A DNA stretch of 64,000 nt. It comes from Marinihelvus sp942491555. Its GTDB lineage: Bacteria > Pseudomonadota > Gammaproteobacteria > Xanthomonadales > SZUA-36. Made by a program: the position numbers and the translations under genes. This document shows, one piece after another, positions 42,523 to 51,588 of this stretch (its first letter is position 1; every line of letters starts with the position of its first letter). The stretch spans positions 186,001 through 250,000 of the forward strand of contig CALOBN010000003.1 in NCBI GenBank assembly GCA_942491555.1, read 5' to 3'. The notes under the pieces are model-generated. The model ran no database searches and was not told where the DNA came from. It saw only the letters and a program-made list of their open reading frames with translations.

Positions 42523-43900
42523 CTAGCGCCGGAAACGACCCGGCGGACCACCTTGCCCGCCCTGCATGCGGCTGAGCTGTTTCATCATTTTGGCCATGCC
42601 GCCCTTGCCAAACTTTTTCATCATCTTCTGCATCTGCGCAAACTGCTTGAGCAACTTGTTGACCTCCTGGATCGAGGTCCCCGAGCCATTGGCGATACGG
42701 CGCTTGCGGGAGCCGCGAATCACGTCGGGAAAGTCCCGCTCCTGCGGGCGTCATGGAATTAATGATGGCCACCATGCGTACCGTCTGCCGGTCATCCAGC
42801 TGCTTGCGGGCCTGTTCCGGTATCTGGCCCATACCCGGCATTTTCTCGGCCAGGGAGCTCAGGCCGCCCATCTGATCCATCTGCTGCATCTGCGACTTGA
42901 AATCTTCCAGGCTGAAACCGGCGCCGCGACGCAGCTTTTTAACCAGCTTTTCCGCCTTGTCCTTGTCGACCTTGGCGGTGACCTCTTCGACCAGGGAGAG
43001 GACATCGCCCATGCCGAGGATGCGCGAGGCGACGCGGGTGGGATGGAAATCCTCCAGCGCATCCCACTTCTCGCCGGAACCGATGAACTTGATCGGCTTG
43101 CCAGTAATCTGGCGCACCGAAAGGGCCGCACCACCACGTGCATCACCGTCCGTCTTGGTCAGCACCACGCCGGTCAGCGGCAAGGCAGCGTCGAAGGCAC
43201 GCGCCGTATTGGCCGCATCCTGACCGGTCATGCTGTCTACCACGAACAGCAGTTCTGTGGGCCTGACCGCCTCGGAAATCGCCCGCGCCTCGTTCATCAT
43301 GGCCTCATCAACCGCCAGTCGCCCGGCCGTATCGACGAGAAGCACATCCACGAAACTGCGTCGCGCTTCATCGAGGGCGTTGCGGGCAATATCCACCGGC
43401 GACTGGTCCGGAGATGAGGCCTGGAACACGGCACCTACCTGCTCAGCCAGGGTTTCCAGCTGCTTGATGGCCGCCGGACGGTATACATCACAGCTGACCA
43501 CCATGACCTTCTTGTTCTGATCCTTGATCAGCAGGCGGGCAAGTTTTGCTGTCGTGGTCGTCTTACCTGAACCCTGCAGGCCGGCGAGCATCACCACCAC
43601 GGGTGGGCTGGCGGCCAGATTCAGGGCGCTGTTTTCCTCGCCCATAACGCGGATCAGTTCGTCGTTGACGATCTTGACCAGCGATTGGCCCGGCGTCAGG
43701 CTTTTCAGTACTTCCTGGCCCAGCGCACGCTCGCGCACCTGGTCGATAAAGCCCTTGACCACGGGCAGGGCCACGTCAGCCTCAAGCAGGGCCACGCGCA
43801 CCTCGCGCAGAGCTTCACTGATCGAATCCTCGGTCAGCCGGCCTTTACCCTTGAGTTTCTGCAGCGTCCCGGAAAGGCGCTCGCTGAGATTGGAAAACAT
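42523..43900 (-). CDS. ffh: signal recognition particle protein Ffh, frameshift near C-terminus
   Basis: Ffh GTPase of the SRP. N domain, then G domain with P-loop GLQGSGKT (residues 107-114), DTAGR and TKTDGDARGG, then the Met-rich M domain. The frame breaks after AIINSMTP at a GGG run on the plus strand (42746-42748); dropping one base continues as QERDFPDVIRGSRKRRIANG, LLKQFAQMQKMMKKFGKGGM and stops at 42523, as in E. coli Ffh (about 458 residues). Read without correction, the frame ends at 42473 with an unrelated tail. Ffh is essential, so the indel is probably an error. Confidence 0.92.
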
Positions 43901-43969
43901 TCGCTACTCCGCTGTGATCGGTCAGGTATTATAACGACCGAATTCGAGATTCGGAGTCGATTATTTACC

Positions 43970-44779
43970 ATGCATGACGTTTTTGGTCTCGCCGCCACAG
44001 CCTGCTACCTGCTCGCGGCCGGCCTGCTGTACCGGAACCTGCTGGGCCGGGAGGTAAAAGTCTCCCGGGCGCCGGCGGTCATCGCTGCTGCCGGCGTGGT
44101 CCTGCACGCGGCCGCACAAGCCCAGCACTGGTTTCTCCACACCCCGGTGCAGCTCAGTTTTCTGAACGTCATGTCGCTGTGCGCCCTGATTATGGTCGTG
44201 ATCTTGCTGCTGGCAGCAGTAACACCTAACCGGCTGTTTGCGGCTGGCCTGATTGCCCTGCCCATGGCAGGCGTGCTGCTGATCGCGGAATGGCTGGTTC
44301 CGGCCCCGGGCAACATCCTGGCAAACGTCTCACCTGCGATCGGCCTGCACGTGGTCTCCTCGGTCATGGCCTTCAGTTTTCTGGGCCTGGCGGCTATTTA
44401 TGCCGTGTTTGTGGCCATCAGTGATCATTTCCTGCGCAGCCACCATTTCAATCGTTTCGTACGCGCCCTGCCCGCCCTGGACGTGCTCGAGACGCTGCTC
44501 TTTACGCTGATTAATCTCGGGTTCATTCTGCTGACCGTCTCCCTGCTCACGGGCGTGCTTTTTATCAATGACATGTTCGCCCAGCACCTTGCGCACAAAA
44601 CAGTGCTGTCGTTCATGGCCTGGGTCGTGTTTGGGGTGCTGCTCTGGGGCCGGCGTTTCCGCGGCTGGCGGGGCCGCACTGCGGTCCGGTTCACCCTCGC
44701 CGGCATCATCATCCTGACGCTGGCCTACTTCGGCAGCAAATTCATCCTGGAACTGGTGCTGGATCAAAACTGGGGTTAA
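43970..44779 (+). CDS. CcsA/HemX-family cytochrome c assembly-like membrane protein
   Basis: 269 residues from ATG 43970 (MHDVFGLAATACYLL). About eight transmembrane helices, a conserved His in the loop region (SPAIGLHVVSSVMAF) and a later LAHKTVLSFMAW. This is the YpjD/CcsA-like group, commonly encoded next to ffh in gammaproteobacteria and suspected to handle haem in cytochrome c biogenesis, but without proven function. It lacks the full tryptophan-rich WWD motif of true CcmC/CcmF. Divergent from ffh; the 69-base gap must contain both promoters. Confidence 0.85.
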   Translation: MHDVFGLAATACYLLAAGLLYRNLLGREVKVSRAPAVIAAAGVVLHAAAQAQHWFLHTPVQLSFLNVMSLCALIMVVILLLAAVTPNRLFAAGLIALPMAGVLLIAEWLVPAPGNILANVSPAIGLHVVSSVMAFSFLGLAAIYAVFVAISDHFLRSHHFNRFVRALPALDVLETLLFTLINLGFILLTVSLLTGVLFINDMFAQHLAHKTVLSFMAWVVFGVLLWGRRFRGWRGRTAVRFTLAGIIILTLAYFGSKFILELVLDQNWG

Positions 44780-44866
44780 ACCAGTTGATCACGGACGGGC
44801 AGGAATAGCAGCGGCCTTACTGTTGGTCGTGTTGGGGTGTTGAGGAACTCTTTGGGTAACTCGATG

Positions 44867-44906
44867 CAGGCCCGGCACCAGGCGCACCGGCGACCACCCC
44901 GGTCAC
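44867..44906. repeat. REP-like unit, copy C
   Basis: Minus-strand reading begins GTGACCGGGGTGG and ends GGTGCCGGGCCTG. It differs at about five of 38 positions from 31577-31616 and is similar to 4248-4288. It lies in the 143-base gap between the convergent ends of the CcsA-like gene and radA, a typical REP position. Confidence 0.6.
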
Positions 44907-44922
44907 AAGAACCCTGAAGGCG

Positions 44923-46299
44923 TCAGCCGAAGCCTTGTTCCAGGGCTTCTTCGATGCGCTTGACTGCAATTACTTCAAGCCCTTTTATGGGCTTGCGTGG
45001 TGCGTTGCCTGCGGGTACCACGGCGCGTTTGAACCCGTGTGTGGCGGCCTCTTTCAGGCGTTCCTCACCGTTATAAACCGGCCTGATTTCACCACCAAGA
45101 CCGACCTCCCCGAAGACCACTTGGCGTTCGGCCAGGGGCTTGTCCCGGAAACTCGACATCATGGCCAGGGCCAGGGGCAAATCACAGGCAGTCTCGGCCA
45201 GGCGTATGCCGCCCACGACGTTGATAAAAACATCCTGATCGCCGAGGCTGACGCCGCCGTGGCGGTGCAGTACGGCGATCAACATGGCCAGCCTGGCGGC
45301 ATCCAGCCCCACCACCACGCGCCGGGGGTTGGCGAGATGACTGGTGTCCACCAGGGCCTGCAGTTCAAGCAACATGGGACGGGTGCCCTCGCGCACCACG
45401 GTCACGGCACTGCCTGGGGCGGCCACACTGCCGGTCAGGAAAATCGCCGAGGGGTTTTTGACCTGTTTTAATCCTTCGCCGGTCATGGCGAAAATGCCCA
45501 GTTCATTGACCGTGCCGAAGCGGTTTTTCACGGACCGTACAATGCGATACCGGCTGCCGCTGTCGCTCTCGAAATACAGGACCGCATCCACCATGTGTTC
45601 CAGCACGCGCGGTCCGGCGAGTGCTCCTTCCTTGGTCACGTGTCCAACGAGCAGGACCGTGCACCCGGCCTGTTTGGCATAACGGACCAGTGCTGCCGCC
45701 GACTCACGTACCTGGGATACTGAACCCGGAGCAGACTGCACCTGTTCTGAAAACAGGGTCTGAATCGAGTCAATCACCACGATGGCCGGTTGCCGCTGAA
45801 CCATGGCGCCCAGAACACGCTCCACACAGGTCTCGGTAAGGCAATCGAGATTTTCGGTAGGCAGGCCAAGGCGACGTGCGCGTAAGCTGATTTGCTGCAG
45901 GGACTCCTCGCCGGTGACATACAGGCACTCACCGGCCGCCGCCATCGCCGCCGTGGCCTGCAGCAGCAGGGTTGACTTGCCAATGCCGGGGTCACCGCCC
46001 AGCAACACCACCGATCCCTCGACCAGTCCGCCACCAAGCACACGATCCAGTTCATCAAGCCCGGTGGAACGACGCGGTTTATCCGCGGTATCGACACTGG
46101 ACAGCTTGACGATGCCTTCCGCTGCCGACGCACCGGCATACCCGCCGCTGTTATCGGTCATGCTCCGCAGTGACGGCCGCGCTGCGACTACGCCCTCACG
46201 CACGCAGTTCCAGGCGTTACACTCGGGGCATTGCCCCGCCCACTTGGTCAAGGATGCGTGACATTCCTCACAGGTATAAGTGAGCTTGGTTCTTGGCAT
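44923..46299 (-). CDS. radA: DNA repair protein RadA
   Basis: 458 residues from ATG 46299 (MPRTKLTYTCEECH). N-terminal zinc finger C-x2-C...C-x2-C (CEECHASLTKWAGQCPEC), RecA-like ATPase with Walker A GGDPGIGKST, the RadA-specific KNRFGTVNELGIF motif, and a C-terminal Lon-like domain. RadA/Sms is a DnaB-like helicase that aids branch migration. The open frame extends far upstream, but that is the antisense of pspF. It diverges from pspF. Confidence 0.96.
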   Translation of the reverse strand: MPRTKLTYTCEECHASLTKWAGQCPECNAWNCVREGVVAARPSLRSMTDNSGGYAGASAAEGIVKLSSVDTADKPRRSTGLDELDRVLGGGLVEGSVVLLGGDPGIGKSTLLLQATAAMAAAGECLYVTGEESLQQISLRARRLGLPTENLDCLTETCVERVLGAMVQRQPAIVVIDSIQTLFSEQVQSAPGSVSQVRESAAALVRYAKQAGCTVLLVGHVTKEGALAGPRVLEHMVDAVLYFESDSGSRYRIVRSVKNRFGTVNELGIFAMTGEGLKQVKNPSAIFLTGSVAAPGSAVTVVREGTRPMLLELQALVDTSHLANPRRVVVGLDAARLAMLIAVLHRHGGVSLGDQDVFINVVGGIRLAETACDLPLALAMMSSFRDKPLAERQVVFGEVGLGGEIRPVYNGEERLKEAATHGFKRAVVPAGNAPRKPIKGLEVIAVKRIEEALEQGFG

Positions 46300-46416
46300 G
46301 ATAAATTCGATCCCCTGATGGAAACCGAATGATAACCGTTTTGACTCTTTATGCAGGCATGACGGACAGCCCACGCAACTTGTCATTACTTTTCTTACAA
46401 TAGTCACAGGTCTGAG

Positions 46417-47472
46417 ATGGCAGGAAGACTTTTGAGGGAACAGCAGGAACAACAATTGATCGGTGAATCCCCGGCTTTTCTGGGGGTGCTTGAGCATGTA
46501 TCCAGGGTCGCGCCTCTGAATCGTCCGGTGCTGATTATTGGTGAACGCGGCACCGGCAAAGAGCTTATTGCGGCACGCGTGCATTATCTGTCCGGTCGCT
46601 GGGATCAGCCCTTTGTGAAAATGAACTGTGCGGCGCTGGCCGAGTCGCTGCTGGAAACGGAGCTGTTCGGTCATGAGGCAGGCTCTTTTACCGGGGCCGC
46701 TAAACGGCGTCTGGGTCGCTTTGAGCTGGCCAATAACGGCAGCCTGTTTCTTGATGAACTGGCGAATACCTCGGCCCGGGTTCAGGAAAAAATCCTGCGC
46801 GTGATCGAGTATGGCGAACTGGAACGCGTCGGCAGCAGCGAAACGGTCCGCACCGACGTGCGCATCATTGGCGCCACGCATGAAGATCTGCCGTCGCTGG
46901 CCAAACAGGGCGGATTCCGTGCAGACCTGCTCGATCGCCTGGCGTTCGATGTGATCACCCTGCCCCCGTTGCGGGAACGCAGCGAAGACATCATGCCGCT
47001 GGCAGATCACTTCGCTATGCGCATGACCGGTGAAATGGGCTATGAACTGTTTGCCGGTTTCGACGAGCCTGCCCGTCGCGAGCTATTGGAATATCATTGG
47101 CCGGGCAACGTGCGGGAGCTAAAAAATGTCGTTGAGCGGGCAGTTTACGGCCGGGACGACCCGGCTGAGCCCGTCACCAGTATCGTCTTTGATCCCTTCG
47201 AATCGCCCTGGCGCCCCGCGGCGAAGGCCCGGCCCAACGGCGCAGAGCAGCCCGACGCAAAACAGGAGTCCAGCCTCGTTGCGTCACCGGATGGCCCCTA
47301 TGATTTCAAAGAACGGGTGCAGGAACTGGAAATCGCATTGCTTCGCCAGGCACTGGAGCACTGTCGTTTCAATCAAAAGAAAACCGCTGAATACCTGGGC
47401 ATGACCTACCACCAACTGCGCGGCTATTTGCGCAAATACGCCCTCACAGACGAGGAATCAGCGACCGGCTAA
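46417..47472 (+). CDS. pspF: PspF-like sigma-54-dependent activator
   Basis: A 351-residue AAA+ activator without a sensory N-terminal domain, as in PspF. Walker A GERGTGKE at residues 42-49, Walker B LFLDELAN, arginine fingers FRADLLDRLAFDV. The sigma-54-contacting loop is GSFTGA (residues 89-94) instead of GAFTGA. C-terminal Fis-type helix-turn-helix (FNQKKTAEYLGMTYHQLRGYL). Closest match by eye is E. coli PspF (YGELERVG, ADLLDRLAFDV, YHQ.R..L.K). No pspABC genes are beside it; targets may be elsewhere. A disordered linker lies at about 265-300. Confidence 0.85.
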   Translation: MAGRLLREQQEQQLIGESPAFLGVLEHVSRVAPLNRPVLIIGERGTGKELIAARVHYLSGRWDQPFVKMNCAALAESLLETELFGHEAGSFTGAAKRRLGRFELANNGSLFLDELANTSARVQEKILRVIEYGELERVGSSETVRTDVRIIGATHEDLPSLAKQGGFRADLLDRLAFDVITLPPLRERSEDIMPLADHFAMRMTGEMGYELFAGFDEPARRELLEYHWPGNVRELKNVVERAVYGRDDPAEPVTSIVFDPFESPWRPAAKARPNGAEQPDAKQESSLVASPDGPYDFKERVQELEIALLRQALEHCRFNQKKTAEYLGMTYHQLRGYLRKYALTDEESATG

Positions 47473-47475
47473 GGT

Positions 47476-48546
47476 CTAGTCGCTGACTTTGAACACGCGC
47501 CGGGTCAGTCCCGCAACCAGCTCGTAAGGAATCATGCCGGCATGGCCGGCGATAGTCTCAACTGGTAACTGCGCGCCCCAGAGCATGACCTTATCCCCCA
47601 CTTGCGCATCTTCATGCCCGCGCAGATCCAGGGTGATCATGTCCATGGAGACTCTTCCGGCGATAAAAGCCTCACGCCCATTGATCAGCACGGGCGTACC
47701 ATCGGGGATAGCGACCGGATATCCATCACCGTAGCCAATGGAAGCCACACCGATCCGCATCGTTTCCGGGCACACAAAACGGGCGCCATAACCCACAGAC
47801 TCACCCTTCGGCACCTCATTGATTGCCAGCAGGCGGCAGTCCAGGCTCATTGCCGGACGCAGGCCCAGATCACGGCCACACTGCCCGGCAAGCGGTGAAA
47901 TGCCATACAGCATGAGCCCCGGGCGAACGTAATCATGATGCGCGTCGGGAAAATTCAATACCGCGGCCGAATTGGCCATCGACGACTCGCAATTCAGGCC
48001 GGCGGTTGCTGCTATAAAGCGCTCCATCTGCTGCTGCGTCGTGGCGCTTTCAGGATCATCTGCACACGCAAAATGAGTCATGAGCACGGGCGCCAGGTCG
48101 GTCAGAGCAGACAGTCGATGTACCAGGGTCGCCGCGTCCTGTGCAGGAAAACCCAGGCGATGCATGCCGGTGTCGAGCTTCAGCCACGGACGTAAGCCCG
48201 GCAGCCCCCCACGCTGGGCAAGTATGGCAAGCTGCGATTCGTGATGAACCACGTACTCAGCGCAGGTATCGTGAACTGCGGCAAATTCTTTGGGGCTGGA
48301 AAAACCTTCCAACAGCAACAGGCGCCCCTGCCAACCGCTCGAGCGAACCGCCTTGAGCCCCTGGGTGGTTGCCACGGCGAGCACATCGGCCCCGGCGAGG
48401 CCTGCAACAGCATGTGAAATACCATGGCCGTAAGCGTCCGCTTTTATGACAGCCACGATCTTGCTGCCGGGTGCAAGCTCACGAACCCGAGCAAGATTCT
48501 GGCGCAGGGCTGCAGTGTGTATCCGGGCCTGAACCTTACGACTCAT
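47476..48546 (-). CDS. alr: alanine racemase
   Basis: A 356-residue fold-type III PLP enzyme that makes D-alanine for peptidoglycan. PLP Lys35 in VIKADAYGHGI; the second catalytic Tyr is in VGYGARFV (about residue 251); LDTGMHRLGF and SMDMITLDL are further signatures. Just downstream of dnaB, as in Pseudomonas and E. coli. Converges on pspF with a 3-base gap. Confidence 0.95.
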   Translation of the reverse strand: MSRKVQARIHTAALRQNLARVRELAPGSKIVAVIKADAYGHGISHAVAGLAGADVLAVATTQGLKAVRSSGWQGRLLLLEGFSSPKEFAAVHDTCAEYVVHHESQLAILAQRGGLPGLRPWLKLDTGMHRLGFPAQDAATLVHRLSALTDLAPVLMTHFACADDPESATTQQQMERFIAATAGLNCESSMANSAAVLNFPDAHHDYVRPGLMLYGISPLAGQCGRDLGLRPAMSLDCRLLAINEVPKGESVGYGARFVCPETMRIGVASIGYGDGYPVAIPDGTPVLINGREAFIAGRVSMDMITLDLRGHEDAQVGDKVMLWGAQLPVETIAGHAGMIPYELVAGLTRRVFKVSD

Positions 48547-48572
48547 GACGATCCCTGTTGATTACCAGGGCC

Positions 48573-49952
48573 TCAGTCCATTCGGTCATCGTGAAAGTAA
48601 TCCGGAGCCATGTTGACGAACCGGAGCCAGGGACCCTGGAATAACAGGTCAACCGTACCGGTGGACCCGTGCCGGTGTTTGCCGATAATGATTTCCGCCT
48701 TGCCTTTGTCCGGCGTATCCTCGTTATACACCTCGTCGCGGTAAATAAACACGATCAGGTCGGCGTCTTGCTCAATCGATCCGGATTCGCGCAAATCCGC
48801 CATCACCGGGCGCTTGTTGGGACGCTGCTCCAGGGCGCGGTTGAGCTGCGACAGGGCAATCACGGGCACGTTGAGCTCCTTGGCGAGCGCCTTGAGTGAG
48901 CGGGATATCTCGGCGATCTCATTGGCACGGTTCTCGTTGCTACCCGGCACCTGCATCAACTGCAGGTAGTCGATAACGATCAGGCCAATATCGTGCTCCC
49001 GCTTGAGCCGCCGCGCGCGCGCGCGGAGTTCCGCCGGCGACAGGGCCGGCGTCTCGTCGATAAACATCTTGCTGCGCTTGAGGAGATTCATGGCACTGGT
49101 TAGCTTGGGCCAGTCCAAATCATCCAACTGCCCGGTTCGCAGACGCCCCTGCTCGATCTGGCCCAGCGATGAAAACAGGCGCATCACCAGCTGGATGGAC
49201 GACATCTCCATGCTGAATACGGCCACCGGAACACCGCTCTTGATCGCCGCATGCTCGGCAATATTCATTGCCAGGGTGGTCTTGCCCATGGCCGGCCGAC
49301 CCGCAACGATAATCAGGTCCGACTCTTGCAGACCGGCCGTCTTCTTATCGAAATCCACATAGCCGGTGGGAATGCCGGTGATATCGCCCTTATGCTCAAC
49401 CAGTTGCTGAATACGTTCAAAAGCGGTGTCCAGCGTTTCCTGCACGGAAACAAAACCCTGGCCTGCCCGTTGACCTTTCTCGGCAATGGCAAAGATAGCC
49501 CGTTCAGCCAGTTCCAGCAGTTCCTTGCTGTCGCGCCCGTCACTGCCATAGGCATCGCCTGCCATCTTGGTGCCCACTTCGATCAGGGAGCGCAGGATAC
49601 TTTTTTCGCGGACGATATCCGCATAGGCTTTGATATTGGCGGCACTGGGCGTGACGTTGGACAATTGCACGACATAGGCGCCGCCATCCACGCGATCAAT
49701 TAAACCGTTGCTCTCAAACCACTCGGTAACCGTTATGGCATCGACCGGTTTGCTGTTCATGTTGAGGTCGGTGATAGCCCGGAAAACCAGGCGGTGGTCT
49801 TCGCGGTAAAAGTCTGCCTCGCTTACCCGGTCGGCGATTTCCTCGTAACCGGACTCGGCGAGCATTACGCCACCGAGCACCGCCTGCTCTGCTTCAAGAG
49901 AGTGCGGCGGCACTTTGAGTTGTTCGACGCTGGCCAGCTTGGCTTCAGGCAT
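48573..49952 (-). CDS. dnaB: replicative DNA helicase DnaB
   Basis: A 459-residue hexameric helicase. N-terminal collar (HSLEAEQAVLGGVML), linker, RecA-like domain with Walker A GRPAMGKT at residues 218-225, Walker B LIVIDYLQLM and ALSQLNRALEQRPNKRPVMA. No intein. It follows rpsF-rpsR-rplI after a terminator and precedes alr. Confidence 0.97.
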   Translation of the reverse strand: MPEAKLASVEQLKVPPHSLEAEQAVLGGVMLAESGYEEIADRVSEADFYREDHRLVFRAITDLNMNSKPVDAITVTEWFESNGLIDRVDGGAYVVQLSNVTPSAANIKAYADIVREKSILRSLIEVGTKMAGDAYGSDGRDSKELLELAERAIFAIAEKGQRAGQGFVSVQETLDTAFERIQQLVEHKGDITGIPTGYVDFDKKTAGLQESDLIIVAGRPAMGKTTLAMNIAEHAAIKSGVPVAVFSMEMSSIQLVMRLFSSLGQIEQGRLRTGQLDDLDWPKLTSAMNLLKRSKMFIDETPALSPAELRARARRLKREHDIGLIVIDYLQLMQVPGSNENRANEIAEISRSLKALAKELNVPVIALSQLNRALEQRPNKRPVMADLRESGSIEQDADLIVFIYRDEVYNEDTPDKGKAEIIIGKHRHGSTGTVDLLFQGPWLRFVNMAPDYFHDDRMD

Positions 49953-50047
49953 AACCTACGGGGATTTACCTTTATGGTGGTTCATGACGTCTCGAGCGAC
50001 AAATTGCCGACAGGAAACGGCTCAAAAGCATAGCACAGTGAATTCAG

Positions 50048-50077
50048 TAAAAAGCCGGCATGCGCCGGCTTTTTACG
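50048..50077. terminator. rho-independent terminator after rplI
   Basis: GTAAAAAGCCGGC (50048-50060), loop ATGC, GCCGGCTTTTTAC (50065-50077): a perfect 13-bp palindrome with T-run. It ends the ribosomal operon on the minus strand and separates it from dnaB. Confidence 0.92.
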
Positions 50078-50118
50078 AGTCAGATCCGGAGAACATCGCC
50101 GGCCTGATTTCGATCCGA

Positions 50119-50703
50119 TCAGACGGGTGTTTTGCCCTCGAGGCCTTCGTCTTCCAATTCAGCCTCGACAATCTCAACTTCCTCGTCGTCGTAATCCATG
50201 ACTTCCACGATTTCTTCAGCCTTCTCACGTTCAGCAAGCTTGGCCAGAGCAGCAATGTCGTCTTCATTGACGATGACTTTGATCTCACTAATCACATCAG
50301 CATGGAGCTGCACCTGAACCTCATAGGCTCCGGTGTTGCGGATCGGGCCTTCACCCATGATCACTTCAGCTTTCTCCAACTCGACACCGCTGGCAGTAAC
50401 CGCATCAGCAATCTCGCGAGGACCAATTGATCCGAACAACTTGCCCTCGTCGGAGGCGTTGGCTTCCAGCTTGAGAACCACTTTGGCCAGTTCCGTAGCA
50501 CGCGCATTGGCTTTGGCGAGCTTGTCGTTGGCTGCCGCTTCCAGGTCCGCGCGACGCTCTTCAAACACCGCGACGTTGCTCTCGGTTGCCGGCAGAGCCA
50601 TGCCCTGTGGCACCAGAAAGTTGCGACCATAGCCGGCTTTCACATCAACCGTTTCACCCAGTTCACCGAGGTTGGACACTTTCTCAAGAAGAATCAGTTT
50701 CAT
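50119..50703 (-). CDS. rplI: 50S ribosomal protein L9 with acidic C-terminal extension
   Basis: 194 residues from ATG 50703 behind GGAGGAAGC (MKLILLEKVSNLGELGETVD). Residues 1-148 are a normal two-domain L9 (GYGRNFLVPQGMALPAT; VEVQVQLHADV-like). E. coli L9 ends near 149; here about 45 further residues follow, rich in Asp/Glu (LAEREKAEEIVEVMDYDDEE, then VEIVEAELEDEGLEG). L9 binds 23S rRNA near the L1 stalk and restrains frameshifting. The tail has no assigned role. Confidence 0.95.
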   Translation of the reverse strand: MKLILLEKVSNLGELGETVDVKAGYGRNFLVPQGMALPATESNVAVFEERRADLEAAANDKLAKANARATELAKVVLKLEANASDEGKLFGSIGPREIADAVTASGVELEKAEVIMGEGPIRNTGAYEVQVQLHADVISEIKVIVNEDDIAALAKLAEREKAEEIVEVMDYDDEEVEIVEAELEDEGLEGKTPV

Positions 50704-50719
50704 ATTTGCTTCCTCCCGC

Positions 50720-50944
50720 TCATTGGTTGTCGGTGTAAGGCAACAGCGCCAGGAAACGCGCACGCTTGACTGCCGTGGCGAGCTGACGCTGATACTTTGC
50801 CTTGGTACCGGTGATACGGCTCGGAACCACTTTGCCGGACTCACCGACATACTGCTTGAGCAGGTTCAGATCCTTGTAATCTATCTCGGTGATACCTTCC
50901 GCTGTGAAGCGGCAGTATTTTCTGCGACGAAATTGACGGGCCAT
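50720..50944 (-). CDS. rpsR: 30S ribosomal protein S18
   Basis: 74 residues (MARQFRRRKYCRFTAEG, then RITGTKAKYQRQLATAVKRA), typical S18. The start codon overlaps the rpsF stop by one base. S18 pairs with S6 on the 30S platform. The single Cys (KYCRF) is conserved in the zinc-independent form. Confidence 0.96.
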   Translation of the reverse strand: MARQFRRRKYCRFTAEGITEIDYKDLNLLKQYVGESGKVVPSRITGTKAKYQRQLATAVKRARFLALLPYTDNQ

Positions 50945-51381
50945 TATGCGGACTCCCTCTCATCGGCGTCGTCAGCATCAGAATCATCATCATCATCATC
51001 AGCATGGACACGTTCAGGTTTACGGCCGCCATCGCGGTCGTTTTGTGCTTTGTCTTTTTCTTCCTTGGCTTGCAGGATGGCGGACGGCTCGTTTGCAGCA
51101 TCCTGACGACGCACAGTCAGGTGGCGCAGGACGGCGTCATTGAAGCGAAACATACCTTCCAGTTCAGCCAGTGTCTCCGCATCGCACTCGATGTTCATGA
51201 GCACGTAATGCGCTTTGTGCAGTTTGGCGATGGAAAAGGCCAGTTGACGACGGCCCCAGTCTTCCAAACGATGGATCTCACCACCTTTTTCTTTGATAAG
51301 GCCCTGGTAGCGTTCCAGCATTGCAGGTACCTGCTCGCTCTGATCCGGGTGGACCAGGAAGCAAATTTCGTAATGTCTCAT
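50944..51381 (-). CDS. rpsF: 30S ribosomal protein S6
   Basis: 145 residues (MRHYEICFLVHPDQSEQVPA). The S6 ferredoxin-like core is followed by a charged tail with six consecutive Asp, encoded by a six-fold GAT/ATC triplet repeat at about 50982-51000. E. coli S6 also ends in an acidic tail that RimK extends. First gene of rpsF-rpsR-rplI. Confidence 0.96.
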   Translation of the reverse strand: MRHYEICFLVHPDQSEQVPAMLERYQGLIKEKGGEIHRLEDWGRRQLAFSIAKLHKAHYVLMNIECDAETLAELEGMFRFNDAVLRHLTVRRQDAANEPSAILQAKEEKDKAQNDRDGGRKPERVHADDDDDDSDADDADERESA

Positions 51382-51588
51382 TGTTACTCCTTACGGGTTT
51401 GGCGGCCCTTTTACGTTGCGGTGACCGTGGCGCTAAAACTGCCAGGGCCTGCCTCATAAATGGGCCTTCAAAGTCTCCCCGGTGCAGGACGGGCCAAAAG
51501 GTCAAAAGTCCCAATGAACGGCCGCTGTGTTACCGGGTGAAACAAGGTGTCTTCAGGAAGGGATCAATCCACGACGCGAAGCCGGCGG

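Noticed and set aside
46300..47010. Long N-terminal extension of radA
   Set aside because: It is antisense to pspF; the zinc-finger start at 46299 is where the family begins.
50975..51005. ATC repeats as a CRISPR or regulatory repeat
   Set aside because: It is a coding triplet repeat inside rpsF.
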